NCBI RefSeq assembly: GCF_003339815.1
Contig: NZ_PPTT01000030.1
Span: forward strand, 1 to 46,973
Direction: 5' to 3'
From: Eggerthella sinensis
Lineage (GTDB): Bacteria; Actinomycetota; Coriobacteriia; Coriobacteriales; Eggerthellaceae
Length of the DNA: 46,973 nucleotides
The notes below the pieces were generated by a model, which was not told the origin of the DNA, ran no database searches, and saw only the letters and a list, made by a program, of their open reading frames with translations. The position numbers were made by a program, and so were the translations under genes. How positions within the stretch are numbered: position 1 is the stretch's first letter; every line of letters starts with the position of its first letter. Positions 1 through 7,378 of this stretch are shown one piece after another.

Positions 1-1
1 T

Positions 2-463
2 CCCGATCCCGAGCCTGAACCCAATCCCGCCCCCGCATCCCCCGAACCCGAGGACACCCAGGTCAACATCACGGTTCCCTCGTCGGTGTCCATGATGCTG
101 GGCGCCGAGGGCGACAACACCGCCATCATCCCGGTGCTCGCCGCGAATCGCTCGGAGCGCAATGTGGCCATCGTGGGCGCGCGTCTCAAGCGCGCGAGTC
201 AGGACTTGCCGGGAGGTTCGTGGTCGCTCACCACCGAAAGCGGCTCCACCATGTTCGTGCAGGATGCTCGCTTCACGCCGCTGGGGCTCGAAGCGACGTT
301 CGATCGTCCCGTGGTGCTTGCTGCGGGCGACGAGAGCACCGTGCTCATCTGGCACGGCGAGTTCACCGATTACGGCATGAAGCAGCTGGTGAGCGCTGCG
401 GTTGACGCGGGCGACAACGGATTCGCCTACGGCTCCATGATCTGGATCGTCGCCGCCGCCTAA
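2..463 (+). CDS. C-terminal part of a Pro/Glu-rich protein of unknown function (5' truncated)
   Basis: The reading frame is open from base 2 to the TAA at 461-463 and enters from outside the window. The first visible residues are a low-complexity run of Pro-Asp/Glu/Asn repeats (about residues 1-17), typical of a wall-spanning or inter-domain linker. About 135 residues follow with alternating hydrophobic and polar stretches (VNITVPSSVSMML, then GSWSLTTESG), suggesting a beta-rich extracellular domain. No sorting signal or membrane helix is present at the C-terminus, which ends in VAAA. The ATG at 86 is only an internal methionine because the frame continues upstream. I do not recognise the family; a secreted or surface protein is an inference from composition. 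Confidence 0.6.
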   Translation, partial: PDPEPEPNPAPASPEPEDTQVNITVPSSVSMMLGAEGDNTAIIPVLAANRSERNVAIVGARLKRASQDLPGGSWSLTTESGSTMFVQDARFTPLGLEATFDRPVVLAAGDESTVLIWHGEFTDYGMKQLVSAAVDAGDNGFAYGSMIWIVAAA

Positions 464-480
464 TGCCGCAAAACGAACCG

Positions 481-528
481 TCGCCCGAAACGTTCGTTTT
501 CGAGGCGAAAAGCGAACGTTTCGGGCGA
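481..528. terminator. Long hairpin between convergent genes, probable bidirectional terminator
   Basis: The left arm 481-502 pairs with 506-528 around a 3-base loop (AGG at 503-505). The stem is 22 bp with one bulged G at 512. It lies between the stop of the truncated plus-strand gene (463) and the stop of the minus-strand DUF1846 gene (560). The inner stem has TTTT on one side and AAAA on the other, but no long U-run follows outside the stem, so the terminator role rests on position and stem strength. Confidence 0.6.
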
Positions 529-559
529 CAGCATGGTGCGGTGAAGGAGGGTCCTTCGC

Positions 560-2041
560 TTACTTGTGATAGTAGCGATGCTGCTCGTACTTCGGCTCGC
601 AGCAGACGTTGATGCCGAGCGTGCGGTACAGCTTCTCGTCGGTTGCCGAGAGAATCACGCTGAAGAACGCGTCGCATCCGCGCAGGTCGTTCACGTGGTC
701 GATGAGCTTCGCTGCAAGCGGGTCGGTAGCCGAGCTGATGGACAGCGCGATAAGCGTCTCGTCGGAGTGCAGACGCGGGTTGCGGCTGTGCAACTGGTCG
801 GTCTTGAGGCTGCAGATGGGCTCGATGGCCTCGTCGCTGATGACGTCCTTCGTGTCGTCGACGCCGGCCACGCCCTTGAGCGCGTTCATGAGCAGCGACG
901 ACGCCGCGCCGAGCAGCGTGGAGGTCTTGCCCGTCACCACGGAGCCATCGGGCAGCACCATGGCGCCGGCCGGGCCGCCGGTGGTCTCCTCCTTGAGCAG
1001 CGCCGCCGAGCGCGCGGGCGACAGGCTCGCGTTCACGCCGGCCTGGTTCATGAGCAGCTCGAGGCGCTCCAAACGCTCCTGGCCGATGCCCGAGCGCTTC
1101 ACCTCCACCGCCGTCTGGAAGTAGCGGCGCACGATTTCCATCTTGGCGGCATCGCGCACGGCGTCGTCGTCCACGATGGCGTTGCCGGCCATGTTCACGC
1201 CCATGTCGGTGGGCGACTGGTACGGGCTCGTGCCCGAAATGCGCTCCATCATGGCCTTGAGCACGGGGAATATCTCAACGTCGCGGTTGTAGTTGACGGT
1301 GGTGGTGCCGTACGCCTCGAGGTGGAAGGGGTCGATGGTGTTCGCGTCGTCGAGGTCGACCGTGGCCGCCTCGTACGCGATGTTCACGGGGTGCTTGAGC
1401 GGCAGGTTCCACACGGGGAACGTCTCGTACTTCGCGTAGCCGGCCGCGATGCCGCGCTTGTGCTCGTGGTAGAGCTGCGACAGGCACGTGGCCATCTTGC
1501 CCGAGCCGGGGCCGGGGGCCGTCACCACCACGAGCGGGCGGGTGGTTTCGATGTACTCGTTCTTGCCGTAGCCGTCGTCGCTCACGATGTGGTCGATGTC
1601 GTAGGGGTAGCCGGCGATGGGGTAGTGCAGGTAGCTCTTGATCCCCAGGCTGTCGAGGCGCTTGCGGAACGCGCCGGCCGAGGGCTGGTTCGCGTAGTGG
1701 GTGATCACGACGCCGCTCGTGGCGAAGCCCATGGAGCGGAAGATGTCCATGAGGCGCAGCACGTCTTCGTCGTAGGTGATGCCCAGGTCGCCGCGAATCT
1801 TGCTCTTCTCGATGTCGTTCGCGTTGATGGCGATGATGACTTCCACGTCGTCCGCGAGGCTCTTGAGCATGCGAATCTTGGAGTCGGGCTCGAAGCCGGG
1901 CAGCACGCGCGCGGCATGGTAGTCGTCGAACAGCTTTCCGCCGAATTCCAGATAGAGCTTGCCGCCGAACTGGTTGATACGGTTGCGAATGTGCTCTGCT
2001 TGGAGTGCGATGTACTTGTCGTTGTCGAATCCGATGCGCAT
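560..2041 (-). CDS. DUF1846 (UPF0371) family protein
   Basis: The product is 493 aa, the usual length of DUF1846 proteins, and it resembles that family along its whole length, from MRIGFDNDKYIALQ to the C-terminal YEQHRYYHK. A Gly-rich PGPGSGKMATCLSQL segment around residues 178-192 looks like a nucleotide-binding loop but is not a proven P-loop. No signal peptide or membrane segment is visible, so the protein is probably cytoplasmic. The family has no established reaction that I know of. The gene stands alone, transcribed away from xerD. The ATG at 2041 is the only sensible start; the purine-rich AAGGGG at 2055-2060 is rather far from it. A TATAAT on the same strand at 2087-2092 could be its -10 box. 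Confidence 0.85.
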   Translation of the reverse strand: MRIGFDNDKYIALQAEHIRNRINQFGGKLYLEFGGKLFDDYHAARVLPGFEPDSKIRMLKSLADDVEVIIAINANDIEKSKIRGDLGITYDEDVLRLMDIFRSMGFATSGVVITHYANQPSAGAFRKRLDSLGIKSYLHYPIAGYPYDIDHIVSDDGYGKNEYIETTRPLVVVTAPGPGSGKMATCLSQLYHEHKRGIAAGYAKYETFPVWNLPLKHPVNIAYEAATVDLDDANTIDPFHLEAYGTTTVNYNRDVEIFPVLKAMMERISGTSPYQSPTDMGVNMAGNAIVDDDAVRDAAKMEIVRRYFQTAVEVKRSGIGQERLERLELLMNQAGVNASLSPARSAALLKEETTGGPAGAMVLPDGSVVTGKTSTLLGAASSLLMNALKGVAGVDDTKDVISDEAIEPICSLKTDQLHSRNPRLHSDETLIALSISSATDPLAAKLIDHVNDLRGCDAFFSVILSATDEKLYRTLGINVCCEPKYEQHRYYHK

Positions 2042-2086
2042 AAGAAAACGGTGCCCCTTTCCTGGGAAGCTGTGCCATTGGGCACG

Positions 2087-2092
2087 ATTATA
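2087..2092 (-). promoter_or_regulatory. Candidate -10 box for the DUF1846 gene
   Basis: Read on the minus strand the bases are TATAAT, a perfect -10 hexamer, 46 bases before the gene start. No good -35 is seen 16-18 bases upstream. A small hairpin (GTGCC/GGCAC, 2072-2085) lies just downstream in the leader. Confidence 0.35.
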
Positions 2093-2235
2093 GCCTACTT
2101 AGGAGGGCGAAGGTTGTTTCCGGCGTGTGAAATTAGCCAAGCCGACGCACGGGGTGGGCTGCTATCCTAAAATGTGCGATGGTCGAGCTTCACAGGGCGC
2201 GGCTGAACGGTCAGAAGCGGCTAGGGGAGGCTCGC

Positions 2236-3129
2236 GTGGAGGAACAGGTTCAGGAGTACTTGTCGTATCTGCGTGTCGAGCGCGGAAGCTCTCCTTTGAC
2301 GGTGGCGGCCTACGCCGCCGACCTCAAGGGATACGTCGCCTTTCTCGAAACCATCGGTATCACGTCGGTTGACGATGTCGACCGCCACGCGGTAGTGGCC
2401 TACGAGGCGCACCTGTTCGACCGCGGCTACGCCGCTTCCACGGTGGACCGGCACGTGTCGGTGCTCAAGGGCTTCCATCGCTTCCTCGTGCGCGAGGGCT
2501 ACGCGCGGCGCAACCCGGCCGATACCATTCAGCTGCCGAAAGCGCCCGATCGGCTTCCCGACGTGCTGTCGGTGGCGCAGGTGGACACCATGTTGTCGCG
2601 CCCGCTCGGCAGCGGGCCGCTCGCCCTGCGCAACCAGGCCATCCTCGAGGTGCTCTACGGGTGCGGGCTGCGCGTGAGCGAGTGCACGGGCCTCGATTTG
2701 AGCGACACCATCCTCGAAGACGGCTACCTGCATATCGTGGGCAAGGGGAATAAAGAGCGCATCGCCCCCATCTCGGGCGTCGCCCTGCGCGCGCTCACCG
2801 ACTACCTCGAGCACGGGCGGCCCGAGCTTATCCGCTCCTACGCCAAACCCACGTCGGCCGTATTCCTCAACGCGCGCGGGGGACGGCTCACCCGCCAGAG
2901 CGTGCACGCGCTCGTCGCCGACGCCGGCCGCACCATCGGCGTGGCGAACCTCCACCCGCACACGCTGCGCCACTCGTTCGCCACCCACATGCTTTCGGGC
3001 GGCGCTGACCTGCGCGTTATCCAGGAGATCCTCGGTCACTCCGACATTTCCACCACGCAGATCTACACGCACGTCAACCGCGCGCACATCCGCGAGGAGT
3101 ACCTCCACGCGCACCCCCGCGCTCGCTAG
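2236..3129 (+). CDS. xerD: Tyrosine recombinase, XerC/XerD type
   Basis: This site-specific recombinase probably resolves chromosome dimers at dif. The product is 297 aa, normal for XerC/XerD. The N-terminal SAM-like core-binding domain spans about residues 1-95 and the catalytic domain about 110-290. The tyrosine recombinase catalytic residues are all visible: R146 (GLRVSE), K170 (GKGNKER), H242 and R245 (HTLRH), H268 (LGH) and nucleophile Y277 (IYTHV). The GTG at 2236 is preferred because GGGGAGG (2224-2230) sits 5 bases before it; the in-frame ATG at 2179 has no ribosome binding site and adds a non-conserved tail. XerC and XerD cannot be told apart by eye. A parS-like palindrome follows immediately, placing two chromosome-segregation elements side by side. 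Confidence 0.9.
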   Translation: MEEQVQEYLSYLRVERGSSPLTVAAYAADLKGYVAFLETIGITSVDDVDRHAVVAYEAHLFDRGYAASTVDRHVSVLKGFHRFLVREGYARRNPADTIQLPKAPDRLPDVLSVAQVDTMLSRPLGSGPLALRNQAILEVLYGCGLRVSECTGLDLSDTILEDGYLHIVGKGNKERIAPISGVALRALTDYLEHGRPELIRSYAKPTSAVFLNARGGRLTRQSVHALVADAGRTIGVANLHPHTLRHSFATHMLSGGADLRVIQEILGHSDISTTQIYTHVNRAHIREEYLHAHPRAR

Positions 3130-3163
3130 GCTCGCGCGCCGCGCGCGTCCTCCAGCTTCCCAT

Positions 3164-3195
3164 CGAACGAATGTTTCACGTGAAACATTCGTTCG
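3164..3195. other. parS-type centromere site (ParB binding) in a 32-bp perfect palindrome
   Basis: Positions 3172-3187 read TGTTTCACGTGAAACA, identical to the ParB/Spo0J-binding parS consensus of Bacillus and many other bacteria. Symmetry extends perfectly 8 bp on each side (CGAACGAA and TTCGTTCG), giving 32 bp. The match and symmetry are seen directly; ParB loading and SMC recruitment are known for such sites elsewhere. Lying 34 bases after the xerD stop, the RNA could also fold as a terminator stem, but no U-run follows. No parA or parB is in the window. Confidence 0.8.
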
Positions 3196-3427
3196 CTATC
3201 AGGCCTTTTGCCCTAAAAAATCGGTTGAGGATTGCGGCAGCCACAGATTCCGCATAATTCCATCCCACGATATGACACCGCGAACCCCGATCAATATCTT
3301 GTGCCCCGTTGCGCGCGTTCGAGCAAGATGTAGACGAACGCTTTTCCAACCGATGGTCGCCAACGTGACGGGAGGGAATACGGGGGGTTTCAGAATGGGC
3401 AAAAAGGGGGCCAAGGAGCATATTTTG
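3196..3427. other. Gene-free stretch before the dcw cluster
   Basis: Apart from the parS palindrome just upstream and the mraZ promoter just downstream, I see no gene, RNA or clear hairpin here. Short open frames on both strands lack ribosome binding sites and recognisable products. Confidence 0.4.
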
Positions 3428-3456
3428 TTGCGAAGTGGGGCGAAGTGGGATAGAAT
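3428..3456 (+). promoter_or_regulatory. mraZ promoter with two MraZ-like repeats in its spacer
   Basis: TTGCGA (3428-3433) and TAGAAT (3451-3456) are 17 bases apart. The spacer region is two direct 10-bp repeats, CGAAGTGGGG (3431-3440) and CGAAGTGGGA (3441-3450); a further GTGGG lies at 3480-3484. MraZ is known to repress its own cluster by binding repeated TGGG-containing boxes upstream of mraZ, so these are good operator candidates. Binding is inferred. Confidence 0.65.
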
Positions 3457-3501
3457 TCCAAACATCGAAAGGGCCGTACGTGGGACGGCGGAAAGGAAGG
3501 C

Positions 3502-3951
3502 ATGGCCGAGGAGGACAACAAGGTTGTTGATCTCAATAGCGCGTACCGCCATAAGGTGGACGCCAAAGGCCGCATGTCTCTTCCCGCTTCGTTTCGCAAG
3601 GTGCTTTCGACCGATTTGGTAGTAACGCGCAACCCGAAGGACGAGTGCCTCTACGTGTTTGAACCCGCAGCTTTCAACAACTGGGTCGCAAGCGTGTTCG
3701 AGGACAAGTTCGAGAAGTACGACGCCACGAACGATCTCCATGTGCGTCTGCGCCGCAAGCTGAAGTCGCGCGCCGCCGATGTGTCCATCGACGCATCCGG
3801 CCGCATCATGATCTCAGCCGAGCAGCGTGAGGCCGTGGGCATCGACAAGGACGTCGTCGTCGTGGGCAATACGGGCTACTTCGAAATCTGGGACGCAAAG
3901 CGCTACGACGCCGTTGACGACGAGACCGATCTCGGTCTGTTGTTCGGCTGA
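3502..3951 (+). CDS. mraZ: Transcriptional regulator MraZ
   Basis: This is the DNA-binding regulator at the head of division and cell-wall clusters, forming ring oligomers from two AbrB-like (SpoVT/AbrB) half domains. The product is 149 aa, typical. The first half carries HKVDAKGRMSLPASFRK (about residues 17-33) and the second half VSIDASGRIMISAEQRE (about 94-110), the paired DAxGR signature. The ATG has GGAAAGGAAGG (3490-3500) just upstream. It is the first gene after a promoter with TGGG-type repeats and is followed 8-17 bases later by rsmH, so autoregulation of the cluster is likely. Confidence 0.95.
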   Translation: MAEEDNKVVDLNSAYRHKVDAKGRMSLPASFRKVLSTDLVVTRNPKDECLYVFEPAAFNNWVASVFEDKFEKYDATNDLHVRLRRKLKSRAADVSIDASGRIMISAEQREAVGIDKDVVVVGNTGYFEIWDAKRYDAVDDETDLGLLFG

Positions 3952-3968
3952 TGTAAGGCGTGAGCGAT

Positions 3969-4925
3969 ATGACAAGCGAATATCGGCATACACCCGTTCT
4001 GCTCGCCGAGTGCCTCGAATACTCGAACCTCAAACCACAGCACACATTCGTGGACGCAACACTCGGCGGCGCAGGGCATTCATCCGAAGCGGCCAAGCTC
4101 ATCGGCAGCGGGGGAACGCTCATCGGCATCGATCAAGACGAAGTGGCGCTTGCCGCCGCCCGTCAAAAACTCGGGACGCTGCCTGATGATGTGCGCCCGC
4201 GTCTCGAACTGGTGCGCGGCAACTTCGGAGCTATGGACGAAGCACTCCTCAGCACGGAGGTGCCCGGCGTCGACGCGTTCCTGTTCGACCTGGGGGTATC
4301 TTCGGTGCAGATCGACACGCCGTCTCGAGGCTTCTCCTTCAAGGAGAACGGCCCTCTTGATATGCGGATGGATCCGGGCAAACAAACCCTGACCGCAGCA
4401 GAGATCATCAACACCTACAACGCAGCAGATCTCACTCGGATCATCCGTACCTACTCGGACGAGAAATGGGCCAGCCGCATCGCGGAATTCGTGGTGCGCG
4501 AACGGCAGAACGCCCCGATCGAGACGAGCGCTCAGTTGGTCGACGTCATCAAAGCCGCCATCCCCGCCTCGGCCCGCCGAGCAGGGGGGCACCCGGCGAA
4601 GCGCACGTTCCAAGCGCTGCGCATCGAGGTGAACGGCGAGCTCGACGTGCTGAGAAGCGGCCTCGACGCGGCTATCCGCTGGCTCAACCCCGGCGGCAGG
4701 CTCGTGGTGATCAGCTACCACTCGCTCGAGGATCGCATCGTCAAAGACACGTTCGCCTCCTTCGCGAACCGATGCACCTGCCCGCCCGACCTTCCGGTCT
4801 GCGCGTGCGGAAAGCAGCCGATACTCGACATCGTCACCCGTAAGCCGATTGTGCCGACGGCCGAAGAAATCGAGCGCAACCCTCGCGCGCGCAGCGCCAA
4901 GCTCCGCGTCGCGCAGAAGCGCTAA
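3969..4925 (+). CDS. rsmH: 16S rRNA (cytosine-1402-N4)-methyltransferase RsmH
   Basis: This SAM-dependent enzyme methylates N4 of C1402 in the 16S rRNA decoding centre. The product is 318 aa, normal length. HTPVLLAECLE opens the protein, FVDATLGGAGHSSE is the SAM-binding glycine motif, VDAFLFDLGVSS is motif IV-like, and GGRLVVISYHSLEDRIVK with the C-terminal NPRARSAKLRVA closes the typical family pattern. A Cys-rich insert (CTCPPDLPVCACGK) near the C-terminus is also usual. I prefer ATG 3969, with AAGG (3955-3958) 10 bases before it; GTG 3960 is in frame but too close to that site. Confidence 0.93.
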   Translation: MTSEYRHTPVLLAECLEYSNLKPQHTFVDATLGGAGHSSEAAKLIGSGGTLIGIDQDEVALAAARQKLGTLPDDVRPRLELVRGNFGAMDEALLSTEVPGVDAFLFDLGVSSVQIDTPSRGFSFKENGPLDMRMDPGKQTLTAAEIINTYNAADLTRIIRTYSDEKWASRIAEFVVRERQNAPIETSAQLVDVIKAAIPASARRAGGHPAKRTFQALRIEVNGELDVLRSGLDAAIRWLNPGGRLVVISYHSLEDRIVKDTFASFANRCTCPPDLPVCACGKQPILDIVTRKPIVPTAEEIERNPRARSAKLRVAQKR

Positions 4926-4997
4926 GAACATACCAAGCACGACCACGCACCACCCGCCACCACCAAACGCAGCCAAAACACAGAAAGGGGGTTGGAC

Positions 4998-5462
4998 ATG
5001 GGCGCAGCACCAGCGTATTCGTTCTATCCCGAGCGCGCACCCGAGCGCTCCCCGCGCGAGCGCATCAGCGTCGTGCCGGGTCGCGGCACCCGCACCCAAG
5101 CCCCGTCGCTTCCCGCCAACGTGGTGTTCCTGGCGAAGGCCGTGGCCGTCGTGCTGCTCGTGGTCTCCCTCGTGGGCTTCGTGCGCATCGGCCTGATGTC
5201 CGCCACGGTCTCCACCACGATGGAAGCGAACCAGCTTTCCAACGAGATCAGCGACACCCGCTCGTCGGGCGCCGCCCTCGAGGTGTCCCAAAGCGCGCTG
5301 TCGAACCCCACGAAGGTGAAGCAGCAGGCGGGCAAGCTGGGCATGTCGTCCCCCGAAACCGTGGGCGTCATCGACCTTGCTCAGGACGTCGTCGCCACCG
5401 ACGAGTCCGGCGCCCTGTCCCTTTCAAAGAGCGTGGCCATCGCGGCTGGTCTCGGAGCGTAA
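4998..5462 (+). CDS. ftsL: FtsL-like divisome protein
   Basis: A small bitopic membrane protein that scaffolds FtsQ and the FtsW-FtsI synthase. The product is 154 aa: a basic, Pro/Arg-rich cytoplasmic tail of about 35 residues, one membrane helix (about residues 40-62, FLAKAVAVVLLVVSLVGFV) and an extracytoplasmic part with a weak heptad pattern. The final hydrophobic SKSVAIAAGLGA is Ala/Gly rich. Sequence is poorly conserved in this family, so the call rests on topology and position between rsmH and ftsI. ATG 4998 is chosen because AGAAAGGGGG (4982-4991) is 6 bases upstream; TTG 4992 would abut the site. Confidence 0.75.
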   Translation: MGAAPAYSFYPERAPERSPRERISVVPGRGTRTQAPSLPANVVFLAKAVAVVLLVVSLVGFVRIGLMSATVSTTMEANQLSNEISDTRSSGAALEVSQSALSNPTKVKQQAGKLGMSSPETVGVIDLAQDVVATDESGALSLSKSVAIAAGLGA

Positions 5463-5465
5463 ATC

Positions 5466-7370
5466 GTGGCCGAAAGACCTCACACGCCGCGAGGCGAGCG
5501 TTCCGCTCGCAATCGCGGAAGCTCGCGTTCGTCCGCACGTCCTTCCCGTCCGCACGGATCGCGCACGTCGCGACCCGTGCGGACGCCTGCGCGCGGCGCC
5601 TCGATGCCCGTCAATCCCAACTCCAACCGCGTGTTCCTGCCCATCCTCGTGTTCGCCGCCCTCGCGGCGCTGTTCGTGCTGCGCCTGGCGTTCTTGCAGG
5701 TCATCGCGGCCCCGCAGAATGCGGCGGAAGGCGAGAACGCGCGCATGAAGTACACGTGGATCGAGCCGCGGCGCGGCACCATCTACGACCGCAACGGCGT
5801 GGTGCTGGCAACCTCCGTCGAAACCACCACCATCTACATCGACCCCACCGAGGTGGACGACGCCGACGCCACCGCGCAGGTGCTCGTCGACGTGCTGGGC
5901 GGGCAGAAGTCCGACTACCTCGAGGCCATCACGGCCGCGAACACCCGGTACGCGGTGGTGAAGGAGAAGGCCGACGTCGAAGTGGGCGAGAGCGTGAAGG
6001 CGCGTGTGAGCGAGCTCACGGCTGTCGACGCGCCCTACGAGGACAAGGACTTCGGCATCCGCTACAAGACGCTGTGGAAGCGCGAGTACCCGAACGGCCA
6101 GGTGGGAGGCCAGGTGGTGGGCGCGTGCAAGCTGGACACCGAAGTGGAGAACAACCGTGAGTACTACACGGGCATCTCGGGTCTCGAGCTGTACTACGAC
6201 GACATTCTGTCGGGCGAAGCAGGCTACACGCGCGAGGAAACCAGTCCCGACGGCACGCCCATCCCGGGCGGCGAGCACGACTCCAAGGAGGCCGTGAACG
6301 GCCAGGACATCATCATCTCCATCGACATCGAGCTGCAGCAGTACGTGGAAGACCGTTTGACCGCCGACAAGGAAGGCATCACGTCGAACGGCGGCAGCGC
6401 CGTGGTGATGGACGGCGGCACGGGCGAGATCTACGCGGCGGCATCGCTGCCCCTGTTCAATCCCGCCGACCGCACGGACATGGAGGACGACGCGCCGAAG
6501 CTCAAGTGCGTGACCGACCTGTTCGAGCCGGGCTCCATCTTCAAGTCGGTATCGGCCATGGCCATCCTCGAAGCGGGTACCATGACGCCTGACACCGAGC
6601 TGTTCTGCCCGTCAACCATCGAGGCCGACGGCTACATCATCTCCGACGCGCACGACCGCGGCGACGCCACGTTCACGTTGCAGCAGATCATGGACCAGTC
6701 GTCGAACATCGGCATCTCGCTGGCCACCGAGAACGCCACGGTGGGCGACGTGTCGGGCTTCCAGAACCTCTACAACAAGATCAACGCGTACAACCTGCAC
6801 ACGAAGACGGGCGTCGACTTCCCCGGCGAGGGCGAGCTGGGCACCGACATCCTGGGCAACCTGCCGTCCTTCGACAAGTGGGGCAAGGTGGTGGGCTACA
6901 ACATCAGCTTCGGCCAGGGCCTCTCGCTCACGCCGCTGCAGATCACCCGCTTCTACAGCGCGCTCGTGAACGACGGCGTGGAATGCACGCCGCACTTCCT
7001 GCTGTCGAAGCCCCAAAGCGGCGAGGTGATGGAGTACGAAAGCGAGAAGGTCATCGACAATTCGGCTGCCATCGACGACTTGACCAGCATGCTCAAGACC
7101 GTCGTGACGGAGGGCACGGGCAAGGCCGCGGCTATCGAGGGCTACAACGTGGCCGGCAAAACCTCCACGGCGGAGATTTACGACGAAGAGAACGGCGGCT
7201 ATCGAAAAGGGGTGTACAACCTGGCCTTCACCGGTTTCCTCGCCGACTCATCGAGCCAATTGGTTTGTTTTGTGGGTGCCAACGAGGTTCCCACCGATGG
7301 TGTGGTCACGCCTATTTTTAAGGATATAATGTCAACAGCCATCGACCGATTCAATATATATCCGGAGTGA
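5466..7370 (+). CDS. ftsI: Septal peptidoglycan transpeptidase, FtsI/PBP2 family
   Basis: A monofunctional class B penicillin-binding protein that cross-links septal peptidoglycan with FtsW. The product is 634 aa: a basic disordered N-terminus, one membrane helix (about residues 60-80), a PBP dimer domain beginning near RRGTIYDRNG and a transpeptidase domain. Active-site motifs are S357-IF-K360 (SxxK, nucleophile serine), S412-S-N414 (SxN) and K565-T-S567 where most relatives have KTG. GGAG (5454-5457) supports GTG 5466, only 3 bases after ftsL; ATG 5604 is a weaker alternative. The KTG-to-KTS change is the one oddity; the rest of the fold reads normally, so the enzyme is probably active. Confidence 0.92.
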   Translation: MAERPHTPRGERSARNRGSSRSSARPSRPHGSRTSRPVRTPARGASMPVNPNSNRVFLPILVFAALAALFVLRLAFLQVIAAPQNAAEGENARMKYTWIEPRRGTIYDRNGVVLATSVETTTIYIDPTEVDDADATAQVLVDVLGGQKSDYLEAITAANTRYAVVKEKADVEVGESVKARVSELTAVDAPYEDKDFGIRYKTLWKREYPNGQVGGQVVGACKLDTEVENNREYYTGISGLELYYDDILSGEAGYTREETSPDGTPIPGGEHDSKEAVNGQDIIISIDIELQQYVEDRLTADKEGITSNGGSAVVMDGGTGEIYAAASLPLFNPADRTDMEDDAPKLKCVTDLFEPGSIFKSVSAMAILEAGTMTPDTELFCPSTIEADGYIISDAHDRGDATFTLQQIMDQSSNIGISLATENATVGDVSGFQNLYNKINAYNLHTKTGVDFPGEGELGTDILGNLPSFDKWGKVVGYNISFGQGLSLTPLQITRFYSALVNDGVECTPHFLLSKPQSGEVMEYESEKVIDNSAAIDDLTSMLKTVVTEGTGKAAAIEGYNVAGKTSTAEIYDEENGGYRKGVYNLAFTGFLADSSSQLVCFVGANEVPTDGVVTPIFKDIMSTAIDRFNIYPE

Positions 7371-7378
7371 GGGAAGCC

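Noticed and set aside
566-2170. Long plus-strand open frame opposite the DUF1846 gene
   Set aside because: It is the mirror of the real gene in GC-rich DNA, has a His/Val/Arg-rich composition, no recognisable domain and no good ribosome site.
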